22,073 bases of DNA from Spartobacteria bacterium (GTDB lineage Bacteria > Verrucomicrobiota > Verrucomicrobiae > Chthoniobacterales > UBA6821). Of the stretch, positions 1 through 9,466 are shown one piece after another. The position numbers and the translations under genes were made by a program. The notes beneath the pieces are model-generated. The model was not told the DNA's origin. It saw nothing but the letters and a program-made list of their open reading frames with translations, and searched no databases. How positions within the stretch are numbered: position 1 is the first letter of the stretch; each line of letters begins with the position of its first letter. The stretch is from assembly GCA_003136515.1 (NCBI GenBank), contig PLEU01000177.1, positions 7,963-30,035 on the forward strand. The letters run 5' to 3'.

Positions 1-543
1 ACCAAATGCGACTCCTCCGGCGATTGAACCAATATTGAAGAAACTAGAGGCCATCGCCGCGGCGGTGAAACGATTGGTCGAATTGAGCATCCCCATCACC
101 AGTGCCGCCAAGGAAACTAGCAGGATGAAGGGATACATGATCTGCGTGAGATGGATAGTCAGGGCCGCCTTTTCACCATCAAAGCCCCTACCCAGAATAT
201 GAATAAAAGGCCCTGCGAAGATAATGCCCAGGATCGATACTAAGCTCATGAATACCGTAGTCAGCGTTGCAACCTTGGAAGCGAGTTTCCATGCCGACCC
301 CTCCCCCTCCTTTGCTATACGTTGTGAAAATACAGTGACAAATGCTGTTGAAAGAGCGCCTTCTGCAAAGAGATCACGCAGCAAGTTAGGAACTCGAAAA
401 GCGGTGATAAAAGCATCCATGCCACCTCCGGCTCCGAAGAGTCCAGCAAAGATTACCTCCCTCATCAGGCCAAGCACCCGACTAAGCATAATTGCTCCCG
501 AAACAATCCCAGCCGCTTTGGTATTCAGTCGGTCTTGGCTCAT
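1..543 (-). CDS. murJ: MurJ lipid II flippase, N-terminal part (cut by window edge)
   Basis: Partial gene: the first 181 codons are present and the 3' part lies beyond position 1. MurJ moves lipid II, the peptidoglycan precursor, across the inner membrane. The translated start shows the family's first helix with the segment RVLGLMREVIFAGLFGAG (about residues 22-39) and the hallmark FRVPNLLRDLFAEGALSTAF (about 49-68). Later hydrophobic segments, for example around FILLVSLAALVMGMLN, fit further membrane helices. Full MurJ proteins are about 500 residues, so roughly two thirds are missing. The start is the ATG at 543-541; no Shine-Dalgarno sequence precedes it. It lies 63 nt downstream of the Sua5 gene on the same strand, so co-transcription with purE and sua5 is likely. 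Family assignment is confident. Confidence 0.93.
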   Translation of the reverse strand, partial: MSQDRLNTKAAGIVSGAIMLSRVLGLMREVIFAGLFGAGGGMDAFITAFRVPNLLRDLFAEGALSTAFVTVFSQRIAKEGEGSAWKLASKVATLTTVFMSLVSILGIIFAGPFIHILGRGFDGEKAALTIHLTQIMYPFILLVSLAALVMGMLNSTNRFTAAAMASSFFNIGSIAGGVAFG

Positions 544-606
544 CGAGATAGAATGCTACAAACGGAAACAATTGAGATGTCCATATTTATTCTTTGTTTC
601 CAGGGC

Positions 607-1611
607 TTATGCAATAGTCGCCTGTGGTGCGTTATTGAGTGATCCATGTTCGGCTCGACGCAGACGATCCATAATGGCGACTCCGATTCCTTGCTCGGGA
701 AACGATTCAGCATAAATGATGTCCACTTTACTGTTATCAAGGCTTCTAAGGGCATGATAGAAGTTGCTTGCCGCCTCACGCAAATCTCCCGTAATGGACA
801 ATACTTCGACTGATCCAAACCCCTCAGCAACCTTTTGATCAGGGGGTGTGAAGGCAAGAAGGCCTATTGTTTGTTTTGGATGAACGGAATTGATGTCCGT
901 TTTTATTATTCGAAGTTCCTTTTTAGGAGCATAATGACCAGGCAATCCCCCCGGCGTGTTCACTTTTTCGGTCGCGACAGAAACTTGTCCATATTTACTC
1001 AGTTGATCCCCTGTAATCGGACCTGGTCGGAGAATCCGGATCTTTTGGTCACTCAAGTTTACAATCGTCGATTCCAAGCCATGCAGACATGAACCACCAT
1101 CAAGTATCATAGCTATCTTATCGCCCAGTTCAAACAGGACATCTTGTGCGCTAGTTGGACTTATGCATCCGAATCGGTTGGCACTTGGAGCGGCAATCGG
1201 TGAGTCTAAGTGTCTGAGCACTTTCTGAAAGAAGGGGTGCGAGGTGACACGAACGGCCACGAATTCTGAGCCAGCTGTCACAAGATCAGGCAGATCCGCA
1301 ACTTTTTTTAAAAGTAGAGTCAATGGGCCGGGCCAGAAAGCGGCCGCTAGTTCCTCTGCGAGATCTTTTTGATCTGGGGAGTCAAAGCAAGCCACACGTC
1401 CAAGCCATTGCACTTCAGGTAAATGGACAATTAATGGGTCCGTGAGTGGCCTCCCCTTGGCTTCAAAAATCCTTGCCACAGCCATTGGCTGAAAGGCATC
1501 CCCGGCGAGTCCATAAACCGTCTCTGTCGGCAGTGCCACAATATCCCCCTTTCGCAGCAGCTCGACTGCAAGGCTCAATCCCACTTCTCCAACCAAAACC
1601 CGGGCACTCAC
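607..1611 (-). CDS. sua5: L-threonylcarbamoyladenylate synthase, Sua5 type
   Basis: Makes threonylcarbamoyl-AMP from threonine, bicarbonate and ATP, the first step of the t6A37 modification of ANN-decoding tRNAs. At 334 residues it is the long Sua5 form: an N-terminal YrdC domain plus a C-terminal Sua5 domain, rather than the short TsaC form of about 190 residues. Visible motifs are ALPTETVYGLAGDA (about 27-40), the KGRP substrate-binding stretch, FWPGPLTLLL, PSANRFG, and the interdomain linker GGLPGHYAP. The C-terminus has the typical GVAIMDRLRRA. The start is a GTG at 1611-1609, 2 nt after the purE stop codon, so translation is probably coupled to purE. The 105-codon ORF over its 3' end in another frame is a shadow. 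Confidence 0.93.
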   Translation of the reverse strand: MSARVLVGEVGLSLAVELLRKGDIVALPTETVYGLAGDAFQPMAVARIFEAKGRPLTDPLIVHLPEVQWLGRVACFDSPDQKDLAEELAAAFWPGPLTLLLKKVADLPDLVTAGSEFVAVRVTSHPFFQKVLRHLDSPIAAPSANRFGCISPTSAQDVLFELGDKIAMILDGGSCLHGLESTIVNLSDQKIRILRPGPITGDQLSKYGQVSVATEKVNTPGGLPGHYAPKKELRIIKTDINSVHPKQTIGLLAFTPPDQKVAEGFGSVEVLSITGDLREAASNFYHALRSLDNSKVDIIYAESFPEQGIGVAIMDRLRRAEHGSLNNAPQATIA

Positions 1612-1613
1612 AG

Positions 1614-2165
1614 TTAACGAGGACGAAGTTTACCAGGCGGCTCAAGTTTGCTTTCCGAAGCAATATTAGTTTGAAGGGAACGAAATTTTTTCAATTTTGT
1701 GGCTAAGTTTTTGTCACTCCCGGCCAGCAGCGCAATAGCGAAAAGGGCGGCATTCTTTGCTCCTGCCTCCCCGATGGCAAAAGTGGCCACCGGAATTCCA
1801 GCGGGCATCTGTACAATCGAAAGAAGTGAGTCAAACCCCTCCATGGTGCGACTCTTGACGGGAACCCCCAGCACCGGCACGGTTGTCTGCGCGGCAAGCA
1901 TGCCCGGTAGGTGGGCAGCCCCGCCCGCACCGGCTATGATGATCCGGAGTCCGCGGTCTTCAGCTCCCTTGGCGTAGATCGCCATGTCGTCGGGCATGCG
2001 ATGGGCCGAAACGACCCGGTATTCACAGGGAACTCCAAATTCCTGCAGGAGCTTCACCGCAGAAGCCATGGTCTCCCAGTCGCTTTTGCTTCCCATCACT
2101 ACCCCGACCAACGGGGCGGAAGCTTGTGCAAGAGTTTTTTTGCTTCTTGGTATCTTGGCAGGCAT
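1614..2165 (-). CDS. purE: N5-carboxyaminoimidazole ribonucleotide mutase (PurE, class I)
   Basis: Converts N5-CAIR to CAIR in de novo purine synthesis. Class I motifs are present in order: MGSKSDW (about 24-30), SAHRMPD (about 53-59), [12 protein letters not shown] (about 78-89), GVPVKS, and [16 protein letters not shown] followed by [12 protein letters not shown]. The length of 183 residues is slightly above the usual 160-170 because of a short basic N-terminal extension and a C-terminal tail. Class I enzymes act with PurK, which is not in the window. It heads a tight minus-strand series with sua5 (2 nt gap) and murJ, and is divergent from aroK with 87 nt between the start codons. The ATG at 2165-2163 has no visible ribosome-binding site. 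Confidence 0.95.
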   Translation of the reverse strand: MPAKIPRSKKTLAQASAPLVGVVMGSKSDWETMASAVKLLQEFGVPCEYRVVSAHRMPDDMAIYAKGAEDRGLRIIIAGAGGAAHLPGMLAAQTTVPVLGVPVKSRTMEGFDSLLSIVQMPAGIPVATFAIGEAGAKNAALFAIALLAGSDKNLATKLKKFRSLQTNIASESKLEPPGKLRPR

Positions 2166-2252
2166 CCGGGAATCGTATTCAGATCGTCACCCGCAATACA
2201 ATCCGCTTCCATTCTTCGTGTCGTTTCTAAGAAGGAATGTATAGATATCCTC

Positions 2253-2795
2253 ATGACATCCAACATCATCCTGATCGGTTTCATGGGATGCGGCAAAAGC
2301 AGTATAGGCCGTCGTCTGGCCATGCGACTCGGCCATCAGTTTCTCGACAGTGATGACCTGATCGCGGCGCGTGCCGAACGGAGCATCCCAGAAATTTTTG
2401 CAGCAGAGGGAGAACACGGTTTTCGAAACCGGGAAACCACCGAACTCCAAGCACTTGTGGGTTCCTTCAAGATCGTTCTAGCCACCGGTGGAGGAGCCAT
2501 TGTCTCTTCCGAAAACAGGGAACTGCTTCATCAACTGGGTCCCGTGATTTGGCTCCACGCAGATCCTGAAACCCTCTTTGAGCGCGCTACTCGAACCCGT
2601 AAGCGACCGCTATTAGAAGTCGAAAATCCACGCACCACTTTTTTCAACCTTTTGGAATCAAGGATGCCTCTGTATGCCGGCACTGCGGATTTGAAAATAG
2701 ATGCCTCAGGACTCACCCACGAACAAACGGTGCGCAAAATTATTGATCATCTTTCCCTGATGGAGGGAGCAGACGAGCTAAATCATCACGTTTGA
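2253..2795 (+). CDS. aroK: shikimate kinase
   Basis: Phosphorylates shikimate to shikimate 3-phosphate with ATP in the chorismate pathway; expected in the cytoplasm. The 180-residue length is typical. It has the P-loop GFMGCGKS (residues 9-16), the DSDD shikimate/Mg site (32-35), Arg58 in GFRNRE, the GGGA loop (about residue 80), a basic lid (RTRKRPLLE) and the ESRMPLY segment near the C-terminus. The reading frame is open back to 1911, but that stretch is antisense to purE and not kinase-like. The ATG at 2253 lies directly before the first beta strand and is the best start. A purine-rich GAAGGAA sits about 15 nt upstream, too far to be a good ribosome-binding site. The gene is divergent from purE and 99 nt upstream of gap. 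Confidence 0.93.
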   Translation: MTSNIILIGFMGCGKSSIGRRLAMRLGHQFLDSDDLIAARAERSIPEIFAAEGEHGFRNRETTELQALVGSFKIVLATGGGAIVSSENRELLHQLGPVIWLHADPETLFERATRTRKRPLLEVENPRTTFFNLLESRMPLYAGTADLKIDASGLTHEQTVRKIIDHLSLMEGADELNHHV

Positions 2796-3935
<1,140 letters not shown>

Positions 3936-4030
3936 TATTGCTGAAGTTCGGAAAGCAGGTACACAGGACACCTATAACTCCTGTCCATCACGCCTTCCTT
4001 TCTGGAGCACGACAGAACCCATAAGATAAC

Positions 4031-5278
4031 ATGGCCAAGAAAACCATCAGAGACCTAGATCTCGCAGGCAAGCGGCTTTTCATCCGAGTCGATTTCAATG
4101 TCCCTCAGGACAAGCAGACCGGCGTCATCACCAATACCCAGCGCATCACGGCGGCGGTGCCAACGATACAGTATGCTCTCGACAAAGGCGCATCCGTAGT
4201 GCTTGCCAGCCATCTAGGACGCCCCAATGGGGAAAAAGCCCTGAAATACACACTCAAGCCGGTAGCCGAGAAACTCCAGGAAATCCTTGGAAAGCCAGTC
4301 ACCTTTCTTGAGGATTGCGTCGGTGCCGAGGTGGAGGCTGCCTGCGCTGTCCTCAAACCGGGCCAAGTTATTCTGCTTGAGAATGTCCGCTTCCACATTG
4401 AAGAGGAAGGGAAGGCCAAGGATGCCGAGGGCAAGAGCGTCAAGGCTGACCCGGAGTCCGTGGCTGCGTTCCGAGCGAGCCTCTCGAAATTGGGCGACAT
4501 CTATGTCAATGACGCCTTCGGAACCTCACATCGTGCCCACTCCAGTGTCACCGGAGTCGATCTCCCCGACAAAGTAGCTGGGTTCCTCGTGGAGAAAGAA
4601 CTTTCCGCCTTTGCAGCAGTCATTGAGCATCCGCAGCGCCCCCTGCTCGCCATTCTAGGCGGAGCCAAGATCGCAGACAAAATTCCCCTGATTCGCAATC
4701 TCCTAGACAAGGCCGACGATATCATCATCGGAGGTGGCATGGCCTATACCTTCCGCAAGGTCATTGATGGCATGGAAATTGGCGATAGTCTCTATGATCC
4801 GGCGGGAGCGGAGATCATCCCGGAGTTGATGGAAAAAGCCAAAGTCCGGGGCGTGCAAATCCATCTTCCAGTCGATTTCATTATAGCGGACAGCTTTTCT
4901 CCTGAAGCCAATACCGGCACCGTCACCCTTGAGGAAGGAATTCCCGCAGGCTGGCAGGGTCTGGACGTCGGTCCTAAAACTTGTGAGGATTTTGAAGAAG
5001 TGATTGCACGCTCAAAAACAATAATCTGGAACGGGCCGGCCGGAGTCTTCGAATTTGACAAGTTCGCCGAAGGAACAAAATCCATGGCTAGGGCCATTGC
5101 CGCCGCCACGGCTTCTGGGTCAACAACGGTTGTGGGTGGAGGAGACACGGCCACAGCGGCCAAAAAATTCGGAGTCATCGATAAAGTCACCCACGCTTCC
5201 ACTGGCGGAGGTGCATCCCTTGAACTGCTTGAAGGAAAGACTCTGCCAGGAGTTGCTTCGCTCCATGAAAAAATCTAG
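4031..5278 (+). CDS. pgk: phosphoglycerate kinase
   Basis: Transfers phosphate from 1,3-bisphosphoglycerate to ADP. It is monomeric and two-domained, and its 415 residues are close to the family norm. Substrate-binding motifs in the N-terminal half are RVDFNVPQD (about 19-27), ASHLGRPNG (about 59-67), [14 protein letters not shown] and [13 protein letters not shown]. The nucleotide-binding C-terminal half has [42 protein letters not shown] and [13 protein letters not shown]. The start is the ATG at 4031. tpiA begins 15 nt after the stop, so pgk and tpiA are almost certainly co-transcribed. The 95 nt upstream contain a weak imperfect hairpin (about 3963-3984) of unclear meaning. Confidence 0.97.
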   Translation: MAKKTIRDLDLAGKRLFIRVDFNVPQDKQTGVITNTQRITAAVPTIQYALDKGASVVLASHLGRPNGEKALKYTLKPVAEKLQEILGKPVTFLEDCVGAEVEAACAVLKPGQVILLENVRFHIEEEGKAKDAEGKSVKADPESVAAFRASLSKLGDIYVNDAFGTSHRAHSSVTGVDLPDKVAGFLVEKELSAFAAVIEHPQRPLLAILGGAKIADKIPLIRNLLDKADDIIIGGGMAYTFRKVIDGMEIGDSLYDPAGAEIIPELMEKAKVRGVQIHLPVDFIIADSFSPEANTGTVTLEEGIPAGWQGLDVGPKTCEDFEEVIARSKTIIWNGPAGVFEFDKFAEGTKSMARAIAAATASGSTTVVGGGDTATAAKKFGVIDKVTHASTGGGASLELLEGKTLPGVASLHEKI

Positions 5279-5293
5279 TGCTTTATACCTGCC

Positions 5294-6073
5294 ATGCCTG
5301 TAATCCGTAAAAAATTTGTCGCCGGTAACTGGAAGATGAACACGACCTCCTCGGAGGTCGGCCCATATCTTGATTCTTTTCGCCGCGAGATCGACCTCAT
5401 TAATGAAGTCGATATTGCACTGATCCCACCCTTCACTTCTCTGGCTAAGGCTTCGGAACTCCTTGGGGGAACTCAGAAAATTCGTCTCGGCGCACAAAAT
5501 CTATCTCCAGAAGCCAAAGGGGCCTTCACCGGGGAAATCTCGGCAGCCATGCTTCGCGATCTCTTTGTCCGTTACGTTCTCGTCGGACACAGTGAACGTC
5601 GTCGAATTTTTGGCGAGACTGACGAAATCGTCCGAAGAAAACTTGTAGCAGCGCTAACCTCGGAACTTCGTCCCATCCTCTGCGTGGGTGAAACTCTCGA
5701 GGAGCGACAAGCGAGTCAGGAGAAAACGGTTTTGGAAACCCAACTGCACGCAGCACTCTCTGGGCTATCCAAAGATGATCTGGCCGAGGTAATCGTGGCC
5801 TATGAACCGGTCTGGGCGATCGGCACCGGTCTGACCGCCACTCCCAAACAGGCTCAGGAAGCACACCATTTCATCCGTGAATATCTCGAAAAGCTTGCTG
5901 GCAGCGAGATCTGGTCGAAAACCCGAATTCTCTACGGAGGAAGCGTTACTGCTGACAACGCATCCGAACTTCTCTCTGAGCCTGACATCGACGGAGCACT
6001 TGTCGGAGGGGCCAGCCTTGATCCGCGAGGCTTCGCCAAGATCGTTGCGGCCGCCGTTCCTCAGGAAGAATAA
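5294..6073 (+). CDS. tpiA: triosephosphate isomerase
   Basis: Interconverts dihydroxyacetone phosphate and glyceraldehyde 3-phosphate. This is a TIM barrel of 259 residues, a usual length. Catalytic residues are visible: Lys14 in AGNWKMN, His99 in LVGHSERR and Glu171 in VAYEPVWAIGTG. The flexible phosphate-gripping loop begins just after Glu171, and the phosphate-binding segments YGGSVTADN and ALVGGASL are near the C-terminus. The ATG at 5294 lies 15 nt after pgk. In many bacteria secG follows tpiA; here a 97-nt gap leads to ABC permease genes, and no SecG-like ORF was found. Confidence 0.97.
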   Translation: MPVIRKKFVAGNWKMNTTSSEVGPYLDSFRREIDLINEVDIALIPPFTSLAKASELLGGTQKIRLGAQNLSPEAKGAFTGEISAAMLRDLFVRYVLVGHSERRRIFGETDEIVRRKLVAALTSELRPILCVGETLEERQASQEKTVLETQLHAALSGLSKDDLAEVIVAYEPVWAIGTGLTATPKQAQEAHHFIREYLEKLAGSEIWSKTRILYGGSVTADNASELLSEPDIDGALVGGASLDPRGFAKIVAAAVPQEE

Positions 6074-6170
6074 AAATCTGGGGCTGCTGACGGCCCAAAT
6101 TCAATACCGGTTCAAGGCGATTGCTTTTTACCTTTTCCAATTTTCCTGTTTTTAAGGTTAGCATTCGGAC

Positions 6171-7085
6171 GTGTCTTCTCCGTTGATCAGTCGCCTCGCC
6201 TCCTTGCCGTTGGTGTTGTTCTGCGTCGTCAGTATTACCTTTTTTCTAATTCGATTATCACCCGGCGGCCCCTTTGATGCGGAACGGAAGATTCCTGCCG
6301 CCATCGAAAAAAAGCTTCTGGCAAAGTATCAACTCGATGGCCCCATCCTCACCCAATACACGGGTTATCTGGGCGATCTGATCCACGGTGACCTCCGTCT
6401 TTCCACAAAATACAGGAATCGCTCCGTCAACGAAATCCTCGCGCAGACTCTCCCTGTTACTTTCACCCTTGGTGCCGTGGCATTGCTACTGGCTGTCGCC
6501 GGAGGGCTGTGGCTGGGAGCCTTTGCCGCAGCACGGCCGGGAACACATACGGAGGCCCTTGCGCTTACCCTTACCCTCGTCTCTATATCCCTTCCCTCAT
6601 TTGTTCTGGGGCCTCTTCTCATCCTCCTCTTTTCAATCAAGCTTTCTTGGCTTCCGGTCGGGGGATGGGGAACCCCGCAGCAACTTGTTCTCCCCGCAAT
6701 CACCCTTGCAATTCCGTTCGCGGCGGTCATCGCAAGACTTTTGCACGACAGCCTTCGGGAAACCCTTTCCGAGGATTTCATCCGCACCGCACGTGCCAAG
6801 GGTCTCATGGAATCTAAAGTTATCTACCGTCATGCACTGAGAGTGGCCATTCTTCCTGTGGTCTCCTATCTCGGTCCGCTGGCCGCAAATCTTCTAACCG
6901 GATCCATCGTGGTGGAGACGCTGTTTCACATACCTGGGGCCGGCGGTTTCTTCGTTAACTCCATACTGAACCGCGATGGCTTCCTCTTGGGTGGCGTTGT
7001 CATCGTCTATTGCGTGCTTCTAATGATCTTCAATCTGCTGGTGGATCTTTCTTATCGTTTACTTGACCGGAGGATTCAGGGGTGA
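6171..7085 (+). CDS. ABC transporter permease, OppB/DppB family
   Basis: Inner-membrane permease of a peptide/nickel-type ABC importer. It has the family layout: an N-terminal helix (about residues 8-27, ending in FFLIRLSPGGPFD), a periplasmic segment with KYQLDGPILTQYTGYL, then about five more helices. The EAA-type cytoplasmic loop that contacts the ATPase is seen as EDFIRTARAKGLMESKVIYRHALR (shown here in parts: EDFIRTARAKG, then RHALR), followed by ILPVVSYLGPL and the conserved VETLFHIPGAGGFFV. At 304 residues the length is normal. The start is a GTG at 6171. The stop overlaps the start of the next permease gene, so the two are coupled. No binding protein or ATPase gene is adjacent, so the substrate is unknown. 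Confidence 0.92.
   Translation: MSSPLISRLASLPLVLFCVVSITFFLIRLSPGGPFDAERKIPAAIEKKLLAKYQLDGPILTQYTGYLGDLIHGDLRLSTKYRNRSVNEILAQTLPVTFTLGAVALLLAVAGGLWLGAFAAARPGTHTEALALTLTLVSISLPSFVLGPLLILLFSIKLSWLPVGGWGTPQQLVLPAITLAIPFAAVIARLLHDSLRETLSEDFIRTARAKGLMESKVIYRHALRVAILPVVSYLGPLAANLLTGSIVVETLFHIPGAGGFFVNSILNRDGFLLGGVVIVYCVLLMIFNLLVDLSYRLLDRRIQG
7069..7074 (+). promoter_or_regulatory. Shine-Dalgarno site of the second permease gene
   Basis: GGAGGA lies 7 nt before the GTG at 7082 and 10 nt before the ATG at 7085, inside the end of the first permease gene. It is the only clear canonical ribosome-binding site found in the window and supports translation restarting at the overlap. Confidence 0.6.
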
Positions 7086-7951
7086 TGATCGGGGTACTGC
7101 CACGCAAGGCACGGATTCCGGCCATGGCACTTTTCATGATGGCGACGCTTGTGATAGCCGGGCCATTCTTTTTCCCGGCCTCCTACCACCTGCCAAGCAA
7201 TATTACTTTTGCTGCTCCGAGTACTGTCCACCTCTGCGGCACCGACCTCGACGGCCGCGACCTTCTCTTGAGAATTCTGGAAGGAGGGCGCATCTCCCTG
7301 CTGGTCGGCATCAGTGGTGCGGCGATCAGTCTCCTGATCGGCACAACTTATGGACTTATCGCAGGCTCTGCCCAGAGCCACGTTGACAACGCCATGATGC
7401 GTTTGGTCGACATACTCTACTCGGTCCCACGGCTGATATTCATCCTGATTTTCATCAATGCATTCAATGAACGCCTTCAAACCGTTGCAAACAACCATGG
7501 CTGGGACTGGCTCGTGGGCTCTTCACGTCTCGTCATACTGATTCTCTGCCTCGGTTTCATCGAGTGGCTCACCATGGCGCGCATCGTGCGGGGTCAGACT
7601 CTTGCCTTGAGGGAACGCTCTTATGTCGCGGCGGCCCAGGTGCTGGGTGAAAACTATTGGCCGATTCTCTGGCGGCATCTCCTGCCCAACCTGATGGGCA
7701 TCGTACTGGTCTATCTCACCCTTGCCATTCCCTCAGTCATCATCGATGAGGCCTTCCTGAGCTTTCTGGGTCTAGGCGTCCAGGCACCCCAGTCAAGCTG
7801 GGGATCACTCCTCTCAGAAGGGGCCGCGGCAATCAACCCCCTTCATTCCGACTGGTGGCTGCTGCTTTTCCCCTCCGTTGTGCTTCTTACGACCTTGTTG
7901 GCACTTTACAGCCTCGGCGATGCCTTGAGGCGCAGTATCCAAGCGAAGTGA
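7082..7951 (+). CDS. ABC transporter permease, OppC/DppC family
   Basis: Second permease of the same importer as the preceding gene. It shows an N-terminal helix (about residues 13-33), the short periplasmic stretch with HLCGTDLDGRDLLLR that is typical of OppC/DppC (normally GTDxxGRD), and several helices. The EAA loop is recognisable in RERSYVAAAQVLGENYW with the WRHLLPNLMG end. The conserved DEAFLSFLGLGVQAPQSSWG then follows. The 289-residue length is normal. The first start is GTG at 7082, overlapping the upstream stop by 4 nt (GTGA); ATG at 7085 is an alternative. The spread between helices 3 and 4 (NERLQTVANNHGWDWLVGS) is longer than in short family members. The missing ATPase and binding protein are presumably encoded elsewhere. 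Confidence 0.92.
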   Translation: MMIGVLPRKARIPAMALFMMATLVIAGPFFFPASYHLPSNITFAAPSTVHLCGTDLDGRDLLLRILEGGRISLLVGISGAAISLLIGTTYGLIAGSAQSHVDNAMMRLVDILYSVPRLIFILIFINAFNERLQTVANNHGWDWLVGSSRLVILILCLGFIEWLTMARIVRGQTLALRERSYVAAAQVLGENYWPILWRHLLPNLMGIVLVYLTLAIPSVIIDEAFLSFLGLGVQAPQSSWGSLLSEGAAAINPLHSDWWLLLFPSVVLLTTLLALYSLGDALRRSIQAK

Positions 7952-8082
7952 TCCACACTGATCAAAGAGATGAGCAGATCGGAAAAGCAGTATCTGGAAC
8001 CATTATGGATGCCCCAATCCCTTCATTGCTTTGAGTTCTTCCCGTCTTGCATGTTCAGAAGGGCAATGGGCACGATAAGATA

Positions 8083-9420
8083 ATGAATGAATCTGCCGAA
8101 AGAGCCGCACGGTCTGTTGTGGAGCGACTTCGCGCAGGCGGATTTGAGGCCTTCTATGCCGGTGGATGCGTTCGGGACATGTTGCTGGGGCTGACGCCTC
8201 ACGACTACGACGTGGCGACTGAAGCGCGGCCTGAACAAGTTGAAGCACTCTTTCCAAGAACAGTCCCGGTGGGAGCGCAGTTTGGCGTGATTCTTGTTCT
8301 GGAGCAAGGGAGTGAGGTTCAGGTGGCCACCTTTCGAGGAGATGGTGTCTACTCTGACGGACGTCATCCAGAGAGTGTTCATTTTTCGGATGCTGAGGGG
8401 GATGCCCGGAGGCGCGATTTCACGGTAAATGGCCTCTTTTACGATCCTGTTAAGGAAAAGTTCCATGATTTCGTCGGAGGGCGTGATGATCTGCGGTCAG
8501 GTATCCTGCGCGCCATCGGTAATCCCTCAGAACGTTTTGGGGAGGATAAGCTGCGTCTGCTAAGGGCGGTGCGATTCGCATCCACACTCGGATTTTCTAT
8601 TGCTCCAGAAACGTGGAGTGCCCTTGTGGAGTCTGCGCCCGAGATTCATGCGGTGAGCGCCGAGCGGATCCGTGATGAACTGGTCAAAATCCTGCTCTCT
8701 CCCAACCGGCTTCGCGGATTTGACCTGCTTGACCAAAGCGGGCTTCTGCGTGAGATCCTGCCCGAAATTGAAGCTCTCAAGGGCTGCGACCAACCGCCGG
8801 AATTCCATCCGGAGGGGGATGTATTTGTCCATACCCGGCTGATGCTTTCACTCCTCGCTCCTGAAGTCTCCCTTCCACTAATTCTTTCCGTCCTGCTCCA
8901 TGACATCGGCAAACCAGCAACCCGCCTCGTGGATGAGAATGGACGCATCCGTTTCAATGGTCACGAGACCACTGGTGCAGAGATGAGCCACACCGTGCTC
9001 CAGAGGCTCCGTTTCCCGAATGAAGTGATCGACTCTGTTATCCCCGCCGTCCGACTCCATATGAGTTTCAAGGATGTTCCGAAGATGCGTGTCTCTACCC
9101 TTAAGAGAATGATGGCCCGATCGACCTTTGACGAAGAACTCGAACTCCACCGCATCGATTGCCTGGGAAGTCACGGTATGCTCGACAACCACTCCATGCT
9201 AATTGAGAAGCGGGAGGAGTTCAGTCACGAGCCACTGATTCCACCTCCCTTAATTACAGGCCATGACCTGATCGCGCTGGGCTGGAAGCCGGGGAAACGC
9301 TTCGCCGAGATCCTCAAGACCGTTCAAAATCTTCAGTTGGAAGGCGCCATCAACTCACGAGAAGAGGCCTTGGAACGAATTTCCAAGATACCCCCTGAAT
9401 CCTCCACAATAGATTGGTGA
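8083..9420 (+). CDS. cca: CCA tRNA nucleotidyltransferase / poly(A) polymerase family, with HD domain
   Basis: Probably adds or repairs the 3' CCA of tRNAs. It is a class II nucleotidyltransferase with GGCVRDMLLG (residues 27-36), the metal-binding pair Asp41 and Asp43 in PHDYDVAT, the RRRDFTVNGLFYDP motif, and the downstream helix segment EDKLRLLRAVRFAST. An HD domain follows with LHDIGKP (His273-Asp274), found in many bacterial CCA enzymes and absent from most PcnB poly(A) polymerases. The protein is 445 residues from the ATG at 8083; an in-frame ATG at 8047 would add 12 unconserved residues. CCA-adding and poly(A) enzymes cannot be separated reliably by eye. Support for CCA addition comes from the tRNA-Val gene in this window, which lacks an encoded CCA. 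Confidence 0.86.
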   Translation: MNESAERAARSVVERLRAGGFEAFYAGGCVRDMLLGLTPHDYDVATEARPEQVEALFPRTVPVGAQFGVILVLEQGSEVQVATFRGDGVYSDGRHPESVHFSDAEGDARRRDFTVNGLFYDPVKEKFHDFVGGRDDLRSGILRAIGNPSERFGEDKLRLLRAVRFASTLGFSIAPETWSALVESAPEIHAVSAERIRDELVKILLSPNRLRGFDLLDQSGLLREILPEIEALKGCDQPPEFHPEGDVFVHTRLMLSLLAPEVSLPLILSVLLHDIGKPATRLVDENGRIRFNGHETTGAEMSHTVLQRLRFPNEVIDSVIPAVRLHMSFKDVPKMRVSTLKRMMARSTFDEELELHRIDCLGSHGMLDNHSMLIEKREEFSHEPLIPPPLITGHDLIALGWKPGKRFAEILKTVQNLQLEGAINSREEALERISKIPPESSTIDW

Positions 9421-9466
9421 GCTTCTGTCACTTGACTCCGGCACATTTCAACTGTTTCTTCCAAGA

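Noticed and set aside
540..857. 105-codon minus-strand ORF ending at the murJ start
   Set aside because: It lies in another frame over the 3' end of the Sua5 gene, has no recognisable features and is a shadow ORF.
1911..2252. Upstream in-frame extension of aroK
   Set aside because: It is antisense to purE and not kinase-like; the P-loop strand begins right after the ATG at 2253.
2166..2252. Divergent purE/aroK promoter boxes
   Set aside because: Candidate -10 boxes (TACGAT for purE, TATAGA for aroK) lie only a few nt before the start codons and lack good -35 partners.
3963..3984. Hairpin ACAGGA...TCCTGT between gap and pgk
   Set aside because: Only 6 bp with a 10-nt loop, competing alternative pairings and no T-tract; not strong enough to call a terminator or processing site.
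6074..6170. Terminator or secG gene after tpiA
   Set aside because: No SecG-like ORF, and the only GC-rich hairpin (GGGC/GCCC) is short and far from a T-run.
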